Notes: generated by a model not told the origin, from the sequence alone. A stretch of DNA of 64,000 nt from Succinimonas sp045124755 (GCF_045124755.1 NZ_JBGVMK010000052.1); one strand, 5' to 3'. Positions 17,501 through 26,697 are shown, counted from the first letter of the stretch. Numbers and translations: made by a program.

Positions 17501-19771
17501 CGATGTAGTGGAATTTTTCCTTACACTGTATGGGGGAAATGTGCTCATTGTGGAAAAGGAACCCCGAAACTGATGCAAGGTGATGATTTCAAGGGAATTA
17601 ATTTTTGGAGAAATCCCGTCCTTAGAGCTATTGATGGAGATCCTCAGGCTCTCATGAGCAGAATTAATACTGAAGAACACACAGCTCAGTTATCTCATAA
17701 AGATCAGAGAGATGATACATGGTCAACCACAGAAGATTTTGAAATGCGTTTTCAAAATGTTCACGTTAATAATGACAGACCTGTAGATATTCTCAGTTGC
17801 ACAACTACAATGGAAGTTGGTATTGATATTGGCTCACTTACAGCCGTAGGACTTCGTAATTTCCCCCCAATGAGAGAGAATTATCAGCAAAGGGCGGGGC
17901 GTGCAGGACGTAAGAGTTCAGCAATTTCAACAATAGTAACATTTGCAGATAATCGTCCTCATGACAGTTATTATTTCCATAATCCTGTAAAAATAATATC
18001 AGGGCAGCCACGCATTCCTTGGATTGATGTCAATAACATTAAATTAGTTGCGAGACACTTTAATGTAATTCTAGTAACCGATTTTTTTACAAAATTTAAA
18101 ATGGGTATAGATCATGTAACTATTGATGACTTTTTTTCAAACGAGTACGAGAGTTTTAAATCTTTTGTGCATAAATTGCACGTCAATGATTATGATATGA
18201 CTTCTCTTGTTCCTGATCAATTGCATTTTGATTTTGATAAATACAAAGATGAATTTATCTCAGAGATGGATAAACTATATAACAATGTAAAGACTTTTCC
18301 TGAGATTTATAAATCAGATGATAAAACTCAAAAGAGTGTATTAGATGTTTTGCTTGAATCTGGAGTTTTTCCAACATACTCCTTCCCTAAAGATGTTGTT
18401 GGTTTTTATATCGAGAATAAGAATGGTGATAAAATAATTCAGAAGCCAGAACGCTCTCTAGACGTGGCAATCAGTGAGTATGCCCCAGGAAGAATGATTG
18501 TTGTTAATAAAGATACTTATAAATCTGGAGGTATATATAGTTTTCACTCAAAATTTAGATCATATGAGCAAGAACACCCTGCAAGATCTTATTTTAAGAG
18601 TAAAGATTATTACCGCTCTTTGTACATATGCACTAACACGTCTTGTGGTTGGATGGGGTTTAACCATACAAATAAATGTCCTTTTTGCGGTAAACATGAA
18701 ATAAAAGAAAAACATCTATTAACTCCATGGGGATTTGCCCCTGAAGGTGGACATAAACATTTTGGTGATGTTGATGATGGGGAGATTTCTTTTGCTGAGA
18801 ATCCTGTTTATTCTATCACTCCTACAGATGAAGAAATGATTCGTATTAAATCATTTAATAATATTAGATATTCGAAACGCTCTGATGATCCTTTAATTAT
18901 TTTAAACAAAGGTCCTAAAGGAAAAGGTTTTTTAGTCTGTGCTGATTGTGGCGCTGCCGTTCCGGGTGATAATTTTGAGTTTTTTAAAAAATCAAAAGTA
19001 AGTCAGCCATATAATCATCCTTATAATAGGCATAGATGTACTCATCAACAGATAGAGAAGACTTATTTAGGGAATCAATTTCGCACTGATATGGTTTTGT
19101 ATGAGATTGCATTAAATTATTCAAGCGTTGATACTAAAGGTATTTGGATTCGGCGGGCAGGTCAAACATTAGCCGAAGCAATGACTCTTGCTGGTGGTAG
19201 AATCTTGGATATTGAGTTTAATGAAATTAAAAGCGGATTCAGATTACGATATAATGATGATGATCAAAGAGCCTTTGTTGATGTCTTTTTATTTGATAGT
19301 TTGTCTAGTGGGGCTGGTTATTGTTCTGCTTTAGCTGATCGTTCAGAAGAGTTAATTGAAGAAACTAGAAGTGTATTAACTAATTGTCCTAAACTATGTA
19401 GTTGTGCTTGTTATGAATGTTTAAAACATTTTTGGAATCAGAGGGTTCATGCCCTTTTGGATAGATTTGCTGCTTTAGATTTGCTTAATTGGTGTCAGAA
19501 TTCTGAATTACCGTCCTCGCTCTCATATGATCAACAAGACAGATTGCTTGAGCCATTAAAACATTTTGAACCTGATTTTTTGGTAAAAGGGGACGGACAG
19601 CGTCACGTTATTTATAATGGTACTAGAGAACATGAAATTATTGTTTATCCAGCAATGTGGAATATACACAATTCTCATATTCCAATTGGCGTCGTAACAG
19701 TATCTGATATACTGTTGAAGTATGCACTACCAAAGGCTTATTCTGATATAATTAAACAGTTAAAGATATAA
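14534..19771 (+). CDS. Giant superfamily 2 helicase with C-terminal DUF1998 (DruE-like, Druantia defence)
   Basis: A 1745-residue DEAD/DEAH-type helicase. An upstream PYSHQ (Q-motif-like) precedes Walker A TGTGSGKTE near residues 113-121; DEAH is at 321-324, LTSAS is motif III, TTTMEVGIDIG is motif V and QQRAGRAGRK near 1118 is motif VI. Several CxxC pairs punctuate the C-terminal half (CPRC/CAHC, CPFC, CADC). The final DUF1998 region has DSLSSGAGYC and a dense Cys cluster, C1618 to C1629. Helicase plus DUF1998 in one chain of this size is the hallmark of DruE, the shared subunit of Druantia anti-phage systems; smaller relatives include MrfA. In DISARM the two parts lie on separate proteins, so this is not DISARM. 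Its three upstream partners do not match any Druantia gene I can recall with certainty. Confidence 0.85.
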   Translation: MDKYGVQSTHESIKNKLIDYITTVYLGKNDALRSACLSELKESGVLFQEPYIEANRAYLSVKDGIEYSNCPIEVKIILRKMIQRNLGVFQNPYSHQIESLENYYLGKDLFVSTGTGSGKTECFMWPIATKMIMEQMHSPETWKQRGIRTIMLYPMNALVSDQMGRLRKMIGNGDNRYHDIINELAPNSRVPQFGMYTGRTPYPGEFNHEQNTKYADTLKRDILDQTDEVKFKLRDLGKYPSKYDLDRFFALLQSDNKEITDYRDAELITRHEMQLFCPDILITNYSMLEYMLMRPIERSIWTCTKDWLNSSEENKLLFVIDEAHMYRGSNGGEVALLIRRVLHKLGIGRDRVQFILTSASVPSDSETQIFKFACELTAQKLINNSFVIIRGKDESLDFSGNEIDPTILIDYDIDSLQNNWDEKIKAIKKFAELLQFDQDCDFDNEKSVEVWLYKNLIKLNPMRRIMTQTRGCATSFENLAETTFPGVERQISQKATSVLLAIAPLAKNKDNQVLYPARLHMLFRGLQGIFVCSNPLCTCRNHDGTMGFGKVYLKKTGNRCSCGGMIYELINERSCGALFLKGFIDSTDDNKLVWNESGLLSNESLKEVHFYIIPKDNSFKKKKTVNIAWLNAFSGRLDLCNDHNHDPEFIQVAYSDNEDSVHPNTLTFKTCPKCEKNYFRTTDFVTKGNEPFFNLVSEQFYIQPPVLKYSDLINQGRKVLLFSDSRQRAAVLARDLTKAADEDVMKKALTVAAKELQEWAEKNDKIPKLSLLYVFFLKVAYQHQLRFFYGNNEGELVKALNKFEELYNKKKNNPKFNLWGEKFFSSQPEQYNEHLLRQLCSNFRSLTDAALCWVEPCPCCDDDDLYEDIEEHFKDKNVTMSKEEFKILFAAWAMEIMTSEFAVGINIPDSIRRNITAYGQRLGLENKDKLPLRINGFLVDHGYSDSDIKVITDELSVFLDNGNASSNYYLNTDKITLRFGVEHDWYKCPRCSGIFPYTVWGKCAHCGKGTPKLMQGDDFKGINFWRNPVLRAIDGDPQALMSRINTEEHTAQLSHKDQRDDTWSTTEDFEMRFQNVHVNNDRPVDILSCTTTMEVGIDIGSLTAVGLRNFPPMRENYQQRAGRAGRKSSAISTIVTFADNRPHDSYYFHNPVKIISGQPRIPWIDVNNIKLVARHFNVILVTDFFTKFKMGIDHVTIDDFFSNEYESFKSFVHKLHVNDYDMTSLVPDQLHFDFDKYKDEFISEMDKLYNNVKTFPEIYKSDDKTQKSVLDVLLESGVFPTYSFPKDVVGFYIENKNGDKIIQKPERSLDVAISEYAPGRMIVVNKDTYKSGGIYSFHSKFRSYEQEHPARSYFKSKDYYRSLYICTNTSCGWMGFNHTNKCPFCGKHEIKEKHLLTPWGFAPEGGHKHFGDVDDGEISFAENPVYSITPTDEEMIRIKSFNNIRYSKRSDDPLIILNKGPKGKGFLVCADCGAAVPGDNFEFFKKSKVSQPYNHPYNRHRCTHQQIEKTYLGNQFRTDMVLYEIALNYSSVDTKGIWIRRAGQTLAEAMTLAGGRILDIEFNEIKSGFRLRYNDDDQRAFVDVFLFDSLSSGAGYCSALADRSEELIEETRSVLTNCPKLCSCACYECLKHFWNQRVHALLDRFAALDLLNWCQNSELPSSLSYDQQDRLLEPLKHFEPDFLVKGDGQRHVIYNGTREHEIIVYPAMWNIHNSHIPIGVVTVSDILLKYALPKAYSDIIKQLKI

Positions 19772-20527
19772 TGAAGAACAAGTATTCGTTGGTTTTTACT
19801 ACAATTTTTATTCAGTAAGTAATTTGAATAATTTTTGTTCCTCATAATTTTTTTTCAATGTTTTATTTCAATATCTTATGATATTTTAATTTATCACATT
19901 CTTCGGAGAATTCTTGTACTTGTTAAATGTTTTGTTATTGATTATTATTGAGTTGTTTTAAATCCTATCCTGCAAATGCTGGTTTCTTATGTCAAACGTC
20001 AGTCAGAGCATTACATTTTGTATGAATTCGGAGTAGTAACCCAGCGTGGGATCCTTGTAAGTTCAGGTGATTACTTCGTGATTCTTGCTTTTCGATTAAT
20101 TTGTAATTAAATTGAAATCATCTCTCATTGTTAGAAAGTTTCTTACGATACAATTGATTGAATTCTACATAGTATATTTGATTACGATTTACGCAATCTC
20201 CAATTGGAGTACTTACTATTGATGGCTATAATATTTAGTGATACTATATAACATATGCGAATACCATACTTTGGTATCAGAATTTTTTCTGACTACTCGC
20301 TATAATGATGTATAAAATTTGGTATGACAGCTGATAGTCAGATATCAAATGTAGTGAGATGGTAACGATATATTCTGTAACAAGATATTATCAAAATCCT
20401 AAGATGTTTTGTAGATCAATTTTTTCGATCTTTTCGGATAGTTCAATACAAAAGTGTGTTGTGGCGTATTGCCTTATGTGATAGAAAGGTATCTTGGAAT
20501 ACTTTCAGTTTATTAAGGGTAAGTTTT
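19772..20527. other. AT-rich intergenic region after the helicase gene
   Basis: About 750 nt without a supported gene. It contains several short palindromic AT stretches and presumably the promoter of the downstream endonuclease. No clear terminator with a GC stem was found. Confidence 0.4.
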
Positions 20528-21493
20528 ATGAAAGACTCACAGAATATTATTGAATATGCACGAGAATTGTCGGTTAAGCAGCTCTTTATGGCAAATGGTT
20601 TTAAAACTGTTTGGAATGTATGGAGGGATGAGATCAGAAGCCAGTATTTGTCAAGTACTCCGACAGAACATCAAATTCATGAATTAGGTGATCACTTGCG
20701 TGATATCTTCAGAACTACAGGCAAAGCAGGGCGCTCTCAAAGTGATGTCTCTGGGGGAGGGGCAAATTGGGAAGCCTTGGTTTGTTGGTATTTGAATTTG
20801 TGTCTGATTGGAAGAAGGACGTTTGTAATAAAGCATCATAATTCTCTAATTCCAGATCCTGTCAAAAAAGCCATTACTGTTAATTACGGAAGTTTTCCTT
20901 CTAATACTGAATCAGATTTAATAGCTATAACCTTTCCTGATAAGAAAGACTACTCTATTGATAAGGGTTTGATTCAGGTTAATGATGTTAATCAGAATGA
21001 AGTTCGCACCTGCAGTGGGAGTTCATACAATTTCCTTCCTGTTATAAGTGCATTAGTATCCAGAGATTTTACAGAAATTGAGATTCATATAATTCAGTGT
21101 AAAACAAACTGGAATGATAATGCTCAGATTCCCATGCTATGGGATGCTGTGTATTCAGCAAACAATTTTCGTAATGGTATTCACGTTGGATCTGATGGCT
21201 ATTCCATCCATGATGCAGCTCGTTTCTCCTATTCATTTGTGACGGTTCCTTCTAACCAGTTAAACAAAGAGGGAAAAGATCAGTATAAGACAACATCAAC
21301 ATCTGTATTGCGTGTAAAAAATTTGTCCGGCGGGAATTACTGGGGAACTGCATCTAAGGCGGGGGTTGCTAGTTCTGTTAAGGAATTGGTTGAAAGGAAT
21401 CTCAAGTCGGGGCATGCAAGTGGAGTTTTAAGTACAATTAAACAGGCACTCCCCGATTTAGAAACGAAATATAAGTATTTTGGATTATTTTAA
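20528..21493 (+). CDS. Probable type II restriction endonuclease
   Basis: A 321-residue protein starting at the ATG of MKDSQNIIEY; a frame 24 codons longer lacks a ribosome site. It looks like a PD-(D/E)xK nuclease: a Gly-rich segment (DVSGGGANWEALV), then NTESDLIAI supplying the acidic residue, and IIQCKTNWND supplying QxK at the end of a beta strand. I do not recognise the specificity. It is convergent with a C5-methyltransferase gene, and the two reading frames overlap by four bases: TTAA at 21490-21493 gives a TAA stop on both strands. That arrangement makes a restriction-modification pair the best reading. Confidence 0.75.
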   Translation: MKDSQNIIEYARELSVKQLFMANGFKTVWNVWRDEIRSQYLSSTPTEHQIHELGDHLRDIFRTTGKAGRSQSDVSGGGANWEALVCWYLNLCLIGRRTFVIKHHNSLIPDPVKKAITVNYGSFPSNTESDLIAITFPDKKDYSIDKGLIQVNDVNQNEVRTCSGSSYNFLPVISALVSRDFTEIEIHIIQCKTNWNDNAQIPMLWDAVYSANNFRNGIHVGSDGYSIHDAARFSYSFVTVPSNQLNKEGKDQYKTTSTSVLRVKNLSGGNYWGTASKAGVASSVKELVERNLKSGHASGVLSTIKQALPDLETKYKYFGLF

Positions 21494-22806
21494 AGAATTT
21501 TCTTAATTTCTAGAGCTATTGCCTTTGCAAGCAGCGGAGGGACAGCGTTTCCTACTTGTGTGTATTGAGGTATTTCCGTGCGTCTAAGCAACCCTCCGGT
21601 GGTTCTTTTGCCGAGAAATTCAAAAGAATCATCGAATGATTGACATCTTGCCATTTCCCGCACGCTGAATGTTCTATTCTCCCAAGGGCTGATGTAGTCA
21701 TCGGCAATGGATACAATGGTGGCAGAGGGTTGTTCTGCTGCCCAGCGCTGTCTGATGTTCTTTTTTGTTAAAAGGACATCAATCTGTTCAGGTGTTGCAT
21801 TGCCTGTTTTAAATATTTTGATTACTTCGGACTCATTCATATTGAATTTTTCACAGCATAAGTTAATAAGTGACTTTTTCTGTGAAATATCAATTCCTTC
21901 ATTAACGATTCTTTTCCTTAAATTGGCACAAGATTCTCCTTCTTTGAACAATGAAAAACGTTCACCAACAACACTGGTTTGTCTTGGAAGCTCCATATTC
22001 ATCTCTTGCTTGCATTTGATCGGTTTTCCATCTATGCCAGGAGTTCTGCCTTTTTTGCTGTCAGTTTGAAACTTTGATGGCTTTCGATTGGCAGATTCTC
22101 TAATAGAATCATCAATAATAAGATCTCCAATAGCATCTCTAAGGGTTAAATGTTTGCCAGCGGGAATAGTAGGTTCAGGATATTTAGGTGCAGGAAGTCC
22201 ATCTCTGTATCCCATGAAAATTATTCTATTTCTTCTTTGCGGTACGCCGTAATCTGCCGCATTTAGAACTTGTGGCTCTAATGTGTGGTAACCGATTTCA
22301 TGAAGCTCGCTTCTTAATATATCTGGTGTTACACTTCCGTCAGGATATTCTATACCGGTAATACCTCTATACCCGAGGAACTGCATGTCAATGAATCCCT
22401 CAACATTCTCAAGTACAATATATTTCGGTTTAACCTCACTGATAACTCGTACGTATTCACCGAAAAGCTTGTTTCTTGGATCTGATTTGTCACGTCTTCC
22501 AGCACGCGAGAATCCTTGACAGCTAGGGCCTCCTATCATCAGATCGATATCAGGGATCTCCTTGTTTTGAAAAATCTCTAATGCTTTAATCCTTTCAGAG
22601 ATAATTTCTCCTGTTAAGTTCTTGATGTCTGCTCGTTCGAACCATGTGTTCTTGCCTTGTACAAGTCCTAGCTGCTCATGTCTGTGACAATATGTTACCT
22701 CAACCATATCGCTAATGTCAGAACTAAACAGAATGTGAAAACCGGCTTGTATTAAGCCTTCAGAACAACCGCCAGCACCGCAAAACAAGTCAATTGCATA
22801 AGCCAT
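21490..22806 (-). CDS. DNA (cytosine-5) methyltransferase
   Basis: This 438-residue C5 methyltransferase has motif I FCGAGGCSEG at the very N-terminus and motif IV GGPSCQGFS with catalytic Cys96. Motif VI is ENVEG, motif VIII VPQRRNR, and the end carries QVGNAVPP. The usual Pro-Pro of motif IV is Pro-Ser, a rarer variant that keeps the nucleophile. Residues about 220-380 are the target-recognition region. It would protect the host from the convergent nuclease. It is unrelated in detail to the HTH-methyltransferase at 1977: no HTH, and different surrounding motifs. The 833-residue membrane-protein gene lies about 100 nt upstream on the same strand, so the two could be cotranscribed. Alternatively it belongs to the DruE-like operon, since type II Druantia includes a cytosine methylase. 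Confidence 0.92.
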   Translation of the reverse strand: MAYAIDLFCGAGGCSEGLIQAGFHILFSSDISDMVEVTYCHRHEQLGLVQGKNTWFERADIKNLTGEIISERIKALEIFQNKEIPDIDLMIGGPSCQGFSRAGRRDKSDPRNKLFGEYVRVISEVKPKYIVLENVEGFIDMQFLGYRGITGIEYPDGSVTPDILRSELHEIGYHTLEPQVLNAADYGVPQRRNRIIFMGYRDGLPAPKYPEPTIPAGKHLTLRDAIGDLIIDDSIRESANRKPSKFQTDSKKGRTPGIDGKPIKCKQEMNMELPRQTSVVGERFSLFKEGESCANLRKRIVNEGIDISQKKSLINLCCEKFNMNESEVIKIFKTGNATPEQIDVLLTKKNIRQRWAAEQPSATIVSIADDYISPWENRTFSVREMARCQSFDDSFEFLGKRTTGGLLRRTEIPQYTQVGNAVPPLLAKAIALEIKKIL

Positions 22807-22907
22807 TTGAAATCCTCCTCAAATACCGTAGCTAATCATACATCATTAATTTTGAAAACTCCAGGACTTTTGGAACTTTTTGTGTTGTTTTGTCTGAACA
22901 TCGCAAA

Positions 22908-25409
22908 TTATTTGATAATTACTATTTGTCTATTATGACAATCCTGCTCTTTTATTCCAATTTCCATGTTAACAGATATATCTATGATTTTTCTTTCATT
23001 TGTAATTAACTGTTCAAATTCGCTTTCATTAAATTCTAAGTTTATCCCTGATCCTTGATTATAGATAATTGTTCCGGAATCATTGTTTTTTGAGAAGTTT
23101 ATGTCGTTCGATTGTTCAATTGAGGGAGATTGAATATCAACAATAACATCGGTGATATTTATGTAAATTTCGCCGGTGTTTGTTGCTATGCCTACTTTAG
23201 AATAAGGGATTGTTATTAAATTGCGTTCGTTTAAAAAGTCTATATGTTTTTGGCTGTTTATATGATCTTTTTGTGAGAATATCGACATTCCACCAAGAAG
23301 AATAAAATAGTTACCATTTGTAATAAATTCTCGGAATTTTGAATCATTTTGTAAATCTTTCAACCTGTCAACTTCATTAATACCGTTGACTTTTAATATT
23401 TTTACTATAGAATACATTAGGATTTCGAATGATTTATTTAGATATATAGGACTGATTTCATTGTTTAGTATCTCTGTGTAATCACATACCCTAAGTAAAT
23501 GAATTTTGTGTTTGTGGATATCTCTTATACCATAAGGTATGCTGAATTTATCAAAAATGTTAGAAAAACTATCAAGAAGTAATTTTCGTATTTTTAGATT
23601 AACTTGGTTGTGAGTAAACTCTTCTTGTGCTTTCTTGGTTTGATGAATTCTTAAATCTTTTATTTCTCGACTCATGAACAGATTGAAAGTATGTATCATT
23701 TCATCCACATCGCTATAGTTTGGCGATATAATTTTGCTTAATTCATCAAAATGAATTTTGAGTGATTTCTGTATGTTTTCAAATGTGTATGATCTGTAGT
23801 TAGTTACATCAAGGATTTTCAAAATATTCGAATTTGTTTTAAATGAAAATCTGTTAACCATTAATGTGATATAAAGAAAGTACTCTGAAATATTTTTGGA
23901 TTCAACATTCTCTACGCCGCTGACATTAAATTCGGTATTAAAATTTTCATTTTCATTGATTGTCTCTTTTAATATGTACTCTATATCTTTTGTGAGGTAA
24001 TCAGGATGTTGGATTAATTGCCAAAAGAATAATTCAGTATAATTTATAACTTCTTTGTCTGTTATTAAGTTTTTGATATTGTTCCGGGTGGCCTTATTTA
24101 CGCGTTTTTCAGGTATCCTCAAAGATATGTGATACATAAAGCAATGAACTAATAATACTTCAATAAGTAAAGGCAAAAATTTGAAATTAGGTGATGAAAA
24201 TAATAAGCTAATAACTTCAAGTTTTTTAAATAAATACTCCTTTACTAATTTTGTTTCTCCATGAATAAGATATCCTTTGCAAATATAAAAATTAAGTATA
24301 GCATTTATCTTTAGATATTTTTCTAAAATGATTTCAGGAATATCTGAATTATAATAATCTAGGTGGTTTATCATTTCACCCCACCAATAGTAATTTGCAT
24401 TTTGTTCGTACTTGCTATGCGTATCTAATAAGAATCCAAGGTTATAACCTATTTCGTAAATAACATTTATTTCTGATTGATTGTTGCTTGAATTATCGAA
24501 GTATGCTGAAAGTAATAATGCGTTTTTCAGGAATTGTTTGATTTTGAGATGTTCAATTTCATTAATATTCAATGCGTGAACTGTTTCTAGCCAGTCTTTT
24601 GCAACATGATTGATTAAATAAATTGGTTTGTCAATTTTTGGATTGTTTTTTGTGCGTACAAGCAATTCACTTAATTCATTGTAGATATTAATTACAAACT
24701 CTACCCCTTTTTTCTTGGTCGATAAACTTTCATGTCTTAATAATGAGAAAGCGATGTTTGTGTTAAACGAGTTAATTGTATCTATATCTCTATCTTTATT
24801 TATGATTCTAGATAATAATTTCTTATAAAGTTTATAATACTCACAAAATTGTTCATATGACTGAGATGAAGCAAGTTTTTTCCAATCGTCAATGAATTTG
24901 GTTCCTAACGTACTGTAATTTATGTCTTGATCGATTAATGTAGAAAAATAGTTTTTAATCTCTTTGTAAGCATTTGTTTGATCATTAAAGATTTCAAAAA
25001 TTCTAATTACAAAAATTAAAATTATAGAAATAGATGTTATGAAAACCGTTGTGACAAAATTGTAAAGCTCGAGAATATGTGCAAATATATTTAATATTAC
25101 AAGCAGTAATTCATAAATTAAAACAACGTTAAATTTAAGGAAATGAGGCTTTCTTTCAGTGTAGTATAAGTTGATTGGTATTCCGAAATATGATTTTGAT
25201 ATTAATCCTGATAATAGTGCAATAATGGCAATAATTAATGTTATCAGTGTTGCTTGTATTTGTATTATTGTTAATGAAATATTGCTGAAGTTATTTACAG
25301 TTAACAGATATATATTACAGTGTACTAAGAACTCAATTATTAGTCCTATTAAAACTGGTGGAGTAAGCAACCACGCTAATGGTAAAATGATATCTTTTCT
25401 TAAATCCAT
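22908..25409 (-). CDS. Four-TM membrane protein with long cytoplasmic domain, unknown function
   Basis: An 833-residue protein, not recognised. The first 145 residues hold four hydrophobic segments, about residues 8-30, 43-70, 92-116 and 117-141. The remaining 690 residues are Asn/Ile/Lys-rich, largely helical and without signal, zinc or P-loop motifs. Codon use is very AT-rich, like the DruE-like operon, so it belongs to the same foreign block. It is transcribed toward the methyltransferase gene. In defence islands a membrane anchor plus large cytoplasmic domain is often an effector or sensor, but nothing in the sequence proves that here. The start is uncertain because no strong Shine-Dalgarno is visible. 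Confidence 0.75.
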   Translation of the reverse strand: MDLRKDIILPLAWLLTPPVLIGLIIEFLVHCNIYLLTVNNFSNISLTIIQIQATLITLIIAIIALLSGLISKSYFGIPINLYYTERKPHFLKFNVVLIYELLLVILNIFAHILELYNFVTTVFITSISIILIFVIRIFEIFNDQTNAYKEIKNYFSTLIDQDINYSTLGTKFIDDWKKLASSQSYEQFCEYYKLYKKLLSRIINKDRDIDTINSFNTNIAFSLLRHESLSTKKKGVEFVINIYNELSELLVRTKNNPKIDKPIYLINHVAKDWLETVHALNINEIEHLKIKQFLKNALLLSAYFDNSSNNQSEINVIYEIGYNLGFLLDTHSKYEQNANYYWWGEMINHLDYYNSDIPEIILEKYLKINAILNFYICKGYLIHGETKLVKEYLFKKLEVISLLFSSPNFKFLPLLIEVLLVHCFMYHISLRIPEKRVNKATRNNIKNLITDKEVINYTELFFWQLIQHPDYLTKDIEYILKETINENENFNTEFNVSGVENVESKNISEYFLYITLMVNRFSFKTNSNILKILDVTNYRSYTFENIQKSLKIHFDELSKIISPNYSDVDEMIHTFNLFMSREIKDLRIHQTKKAQEEFTHNQVNLKIRKLLLDSFSNIFDKFSIPYGIRDIHKHKIHLLRVCDYTEILNNEISPIYLNKSFEILMYSIVKILKVNGINEVDRLKDLQNDSKFREFITNGNYFILLGGMSIFSQKDHINSQKHIDFLNERNLITIPYSKVGIATNTGEIYINITDVIVDIQSPSIEQSNDINFSKNNDSGTIIYNQGSGINLEFNESEFEQLITNERKIIDISVNMEIGIKEQDCHNRQIVIIK

Positions 25410-25924
25410 TTTTAGAGCGATAATCCTTTGTAATAATGTCCGTTATCCCATCGTTTGCGATTTAGAATTTTATTACCAAAATAACTTGATTTGTGTGGAC
25501 AGACGTGGTGTGCGAGGTTGTGGTGTGCAGTTCATTGGCTGCTAAAGATGCTAACAATCGTCGTCAACCTTTACACAGCAAACTTAGCGGACACTATTAT
25601 GCACTTTTCAGTGTTGACCGGCAACATTAGTTCACTCTTCATATAGTTCACTACAGCCTCTTAGATGCTAAGATTAAGAGTCTGTATTACTACATAGCGT
25701 TAAACAATCCTCAAAGGTAACAACCCCCCTGCTAAATTTGGTGGTCAAAGCATCAGACTCAAGTATATCTGGTTAGTAACCTGCTTTAGTGTCCTGCTTC
25801 CTGAATTCTGTACGAGGAGGTGGGAGCTTGCCCCACCGCTTATCTATCCTTGCTCTTTTTTTTAAAGGCTTTTTCGATGGAAGCGTCTGAGAAATACCTA
25901 AGAAAACTTGAAATTAGCAGTTTA
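25410..25924. other. Intergenic right edge of the AT-rich island
   Basis: No supported gene. The base composition climbs back toward the genome average here. The region ends with a GC hairpin (25819-25837) followed by a T-run at 25856-25863, then the DUF6273 fossil. Confidence 0.45.
25819..25863 (+). terminator. Hairpin, terminator-like or mobile-element end
   Basis: GGTGGG (25819-25824) pairs with CCCACC (25832-25837) around AGCTTGC, with eight T starting 19 nt later. It could be a weak terminator or the subterminal hairpin of a lost IS200/IS605-type element. No transposase remains. Confidence 0.35.
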
Positions 25925-26402
25925 AAGATAATGAGGCTTTCTTGTGGGCCGTTATGGTCTGGATTGCAAACAGTAGCATCATGAAAAATAGTCAACCTTA
26001 TGGAAGAACCGTGATTTCCGTAATTGGCTTAACGGTGATTTTCTGGGGAACCAGAGTAGGAACAGCGATGATCTGACTGTTAAAGTACTGAATGGGTCGG
26101 TGGATCTGTCGATGTTATCAGTAGCGAGGTTATTATCCGTGATTGGTTTTCTGCCTCTGTCTTGCGGAGGCTGGACTCTATTTTATGAAGTTTATGAAAA
26201 TAAGTGTGCCTACAGAACATGCCTGCAATAAAGGAGCTCATGTAAATAAGACAATGGCTGCTTCTCTTGGTTGGTTTTATTGGTTGCTACGTGCATCGTT
26301 ACCTACTCTGGAACGTGGTACGAAGATGTTTCCGAATGGCTATCTTGATTCTTCCGGAGGTGGAGGCAGCATCCGTTATTACGATACTGTTCGGATTACT
26401 TA
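25925..26402 (+). pseudogene. Fossil DUF6273 domain of a fourth kinase paralogue
   Basis: The DNA aligns by eye with the 3-prime ends of the three kinase genes downstream. Matching stretches are AATGAGGCT...TTATGGTCTGGATTGCAAACAG, then the RNWLNGDFL coding segment near 26015, the CCTACAGAACATGCCTGC segment near 26210 and the final GATACTGTTCGG near 26385. Frameshifts and stops break every frame, and the kinase part and the middle are missing. The 3-prime flank, with a GGTGTTCCGGAAGG-like stretch near 26452, also resembles the flank of the third kinase gene near 38277. A whole paralogous unit once stood here. Confidence 0.8.
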
Positions 26403-26528
26403 AGCGGCTCTGTTTGGTATTTGTCTTCCCGTTAGTCATCTACTTGAGGTGGTGTTCCGGAAGGTATTCGGTTACCGGAACAGGAAAACATGAACCAAAA
26501 ACGGTGAATCGGAGGAACCAAAGAAGGG

Positions 26529-26577
26529 AAGCCCCGTTTCATCCAGACTAACTCGATTTGTGTTTCCGGGCTTTTTA
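26529..26577 (+). terminator. Candidate terminator after the kinase fossil
   Basis: AAGCCCC near 26529 can pair with CCGGGCTT near 26566-26573, and five T follow. The loop is long (about 30 nt), so it is a weak call. Confidence 0.35.
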
Positions 26578-26668
26578 TTTCCACTCAATGATGTCCTGCT
26601 GATCTTGTAACACGTATATTTAACATACCCTGTTTTTGTTAACCATGTAATAGATTTACACACCGGAT

Positions 26669-26697
26669 TTGACATAGGGTAATTTATTCAGTTTACT
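26669..26697 (+). promoter_or_regulatory. Promoter of kinase gene 1
   Basis: TTGACA (26669-26674), 17 nt, TTTACT (26692-26697). The whole segment from about 26610 is nearly identical to the region upstream of kinase gene 3, so the promoter was duplicated with the gene. Confidence 0.65.

Noticed and set aside
14534..19771. DISARM (drmA/drmB) assignment
   Set aside because: Helicase and DUF1998 are one chain here, and there is no phospholipase-D gene or separate DrmB.
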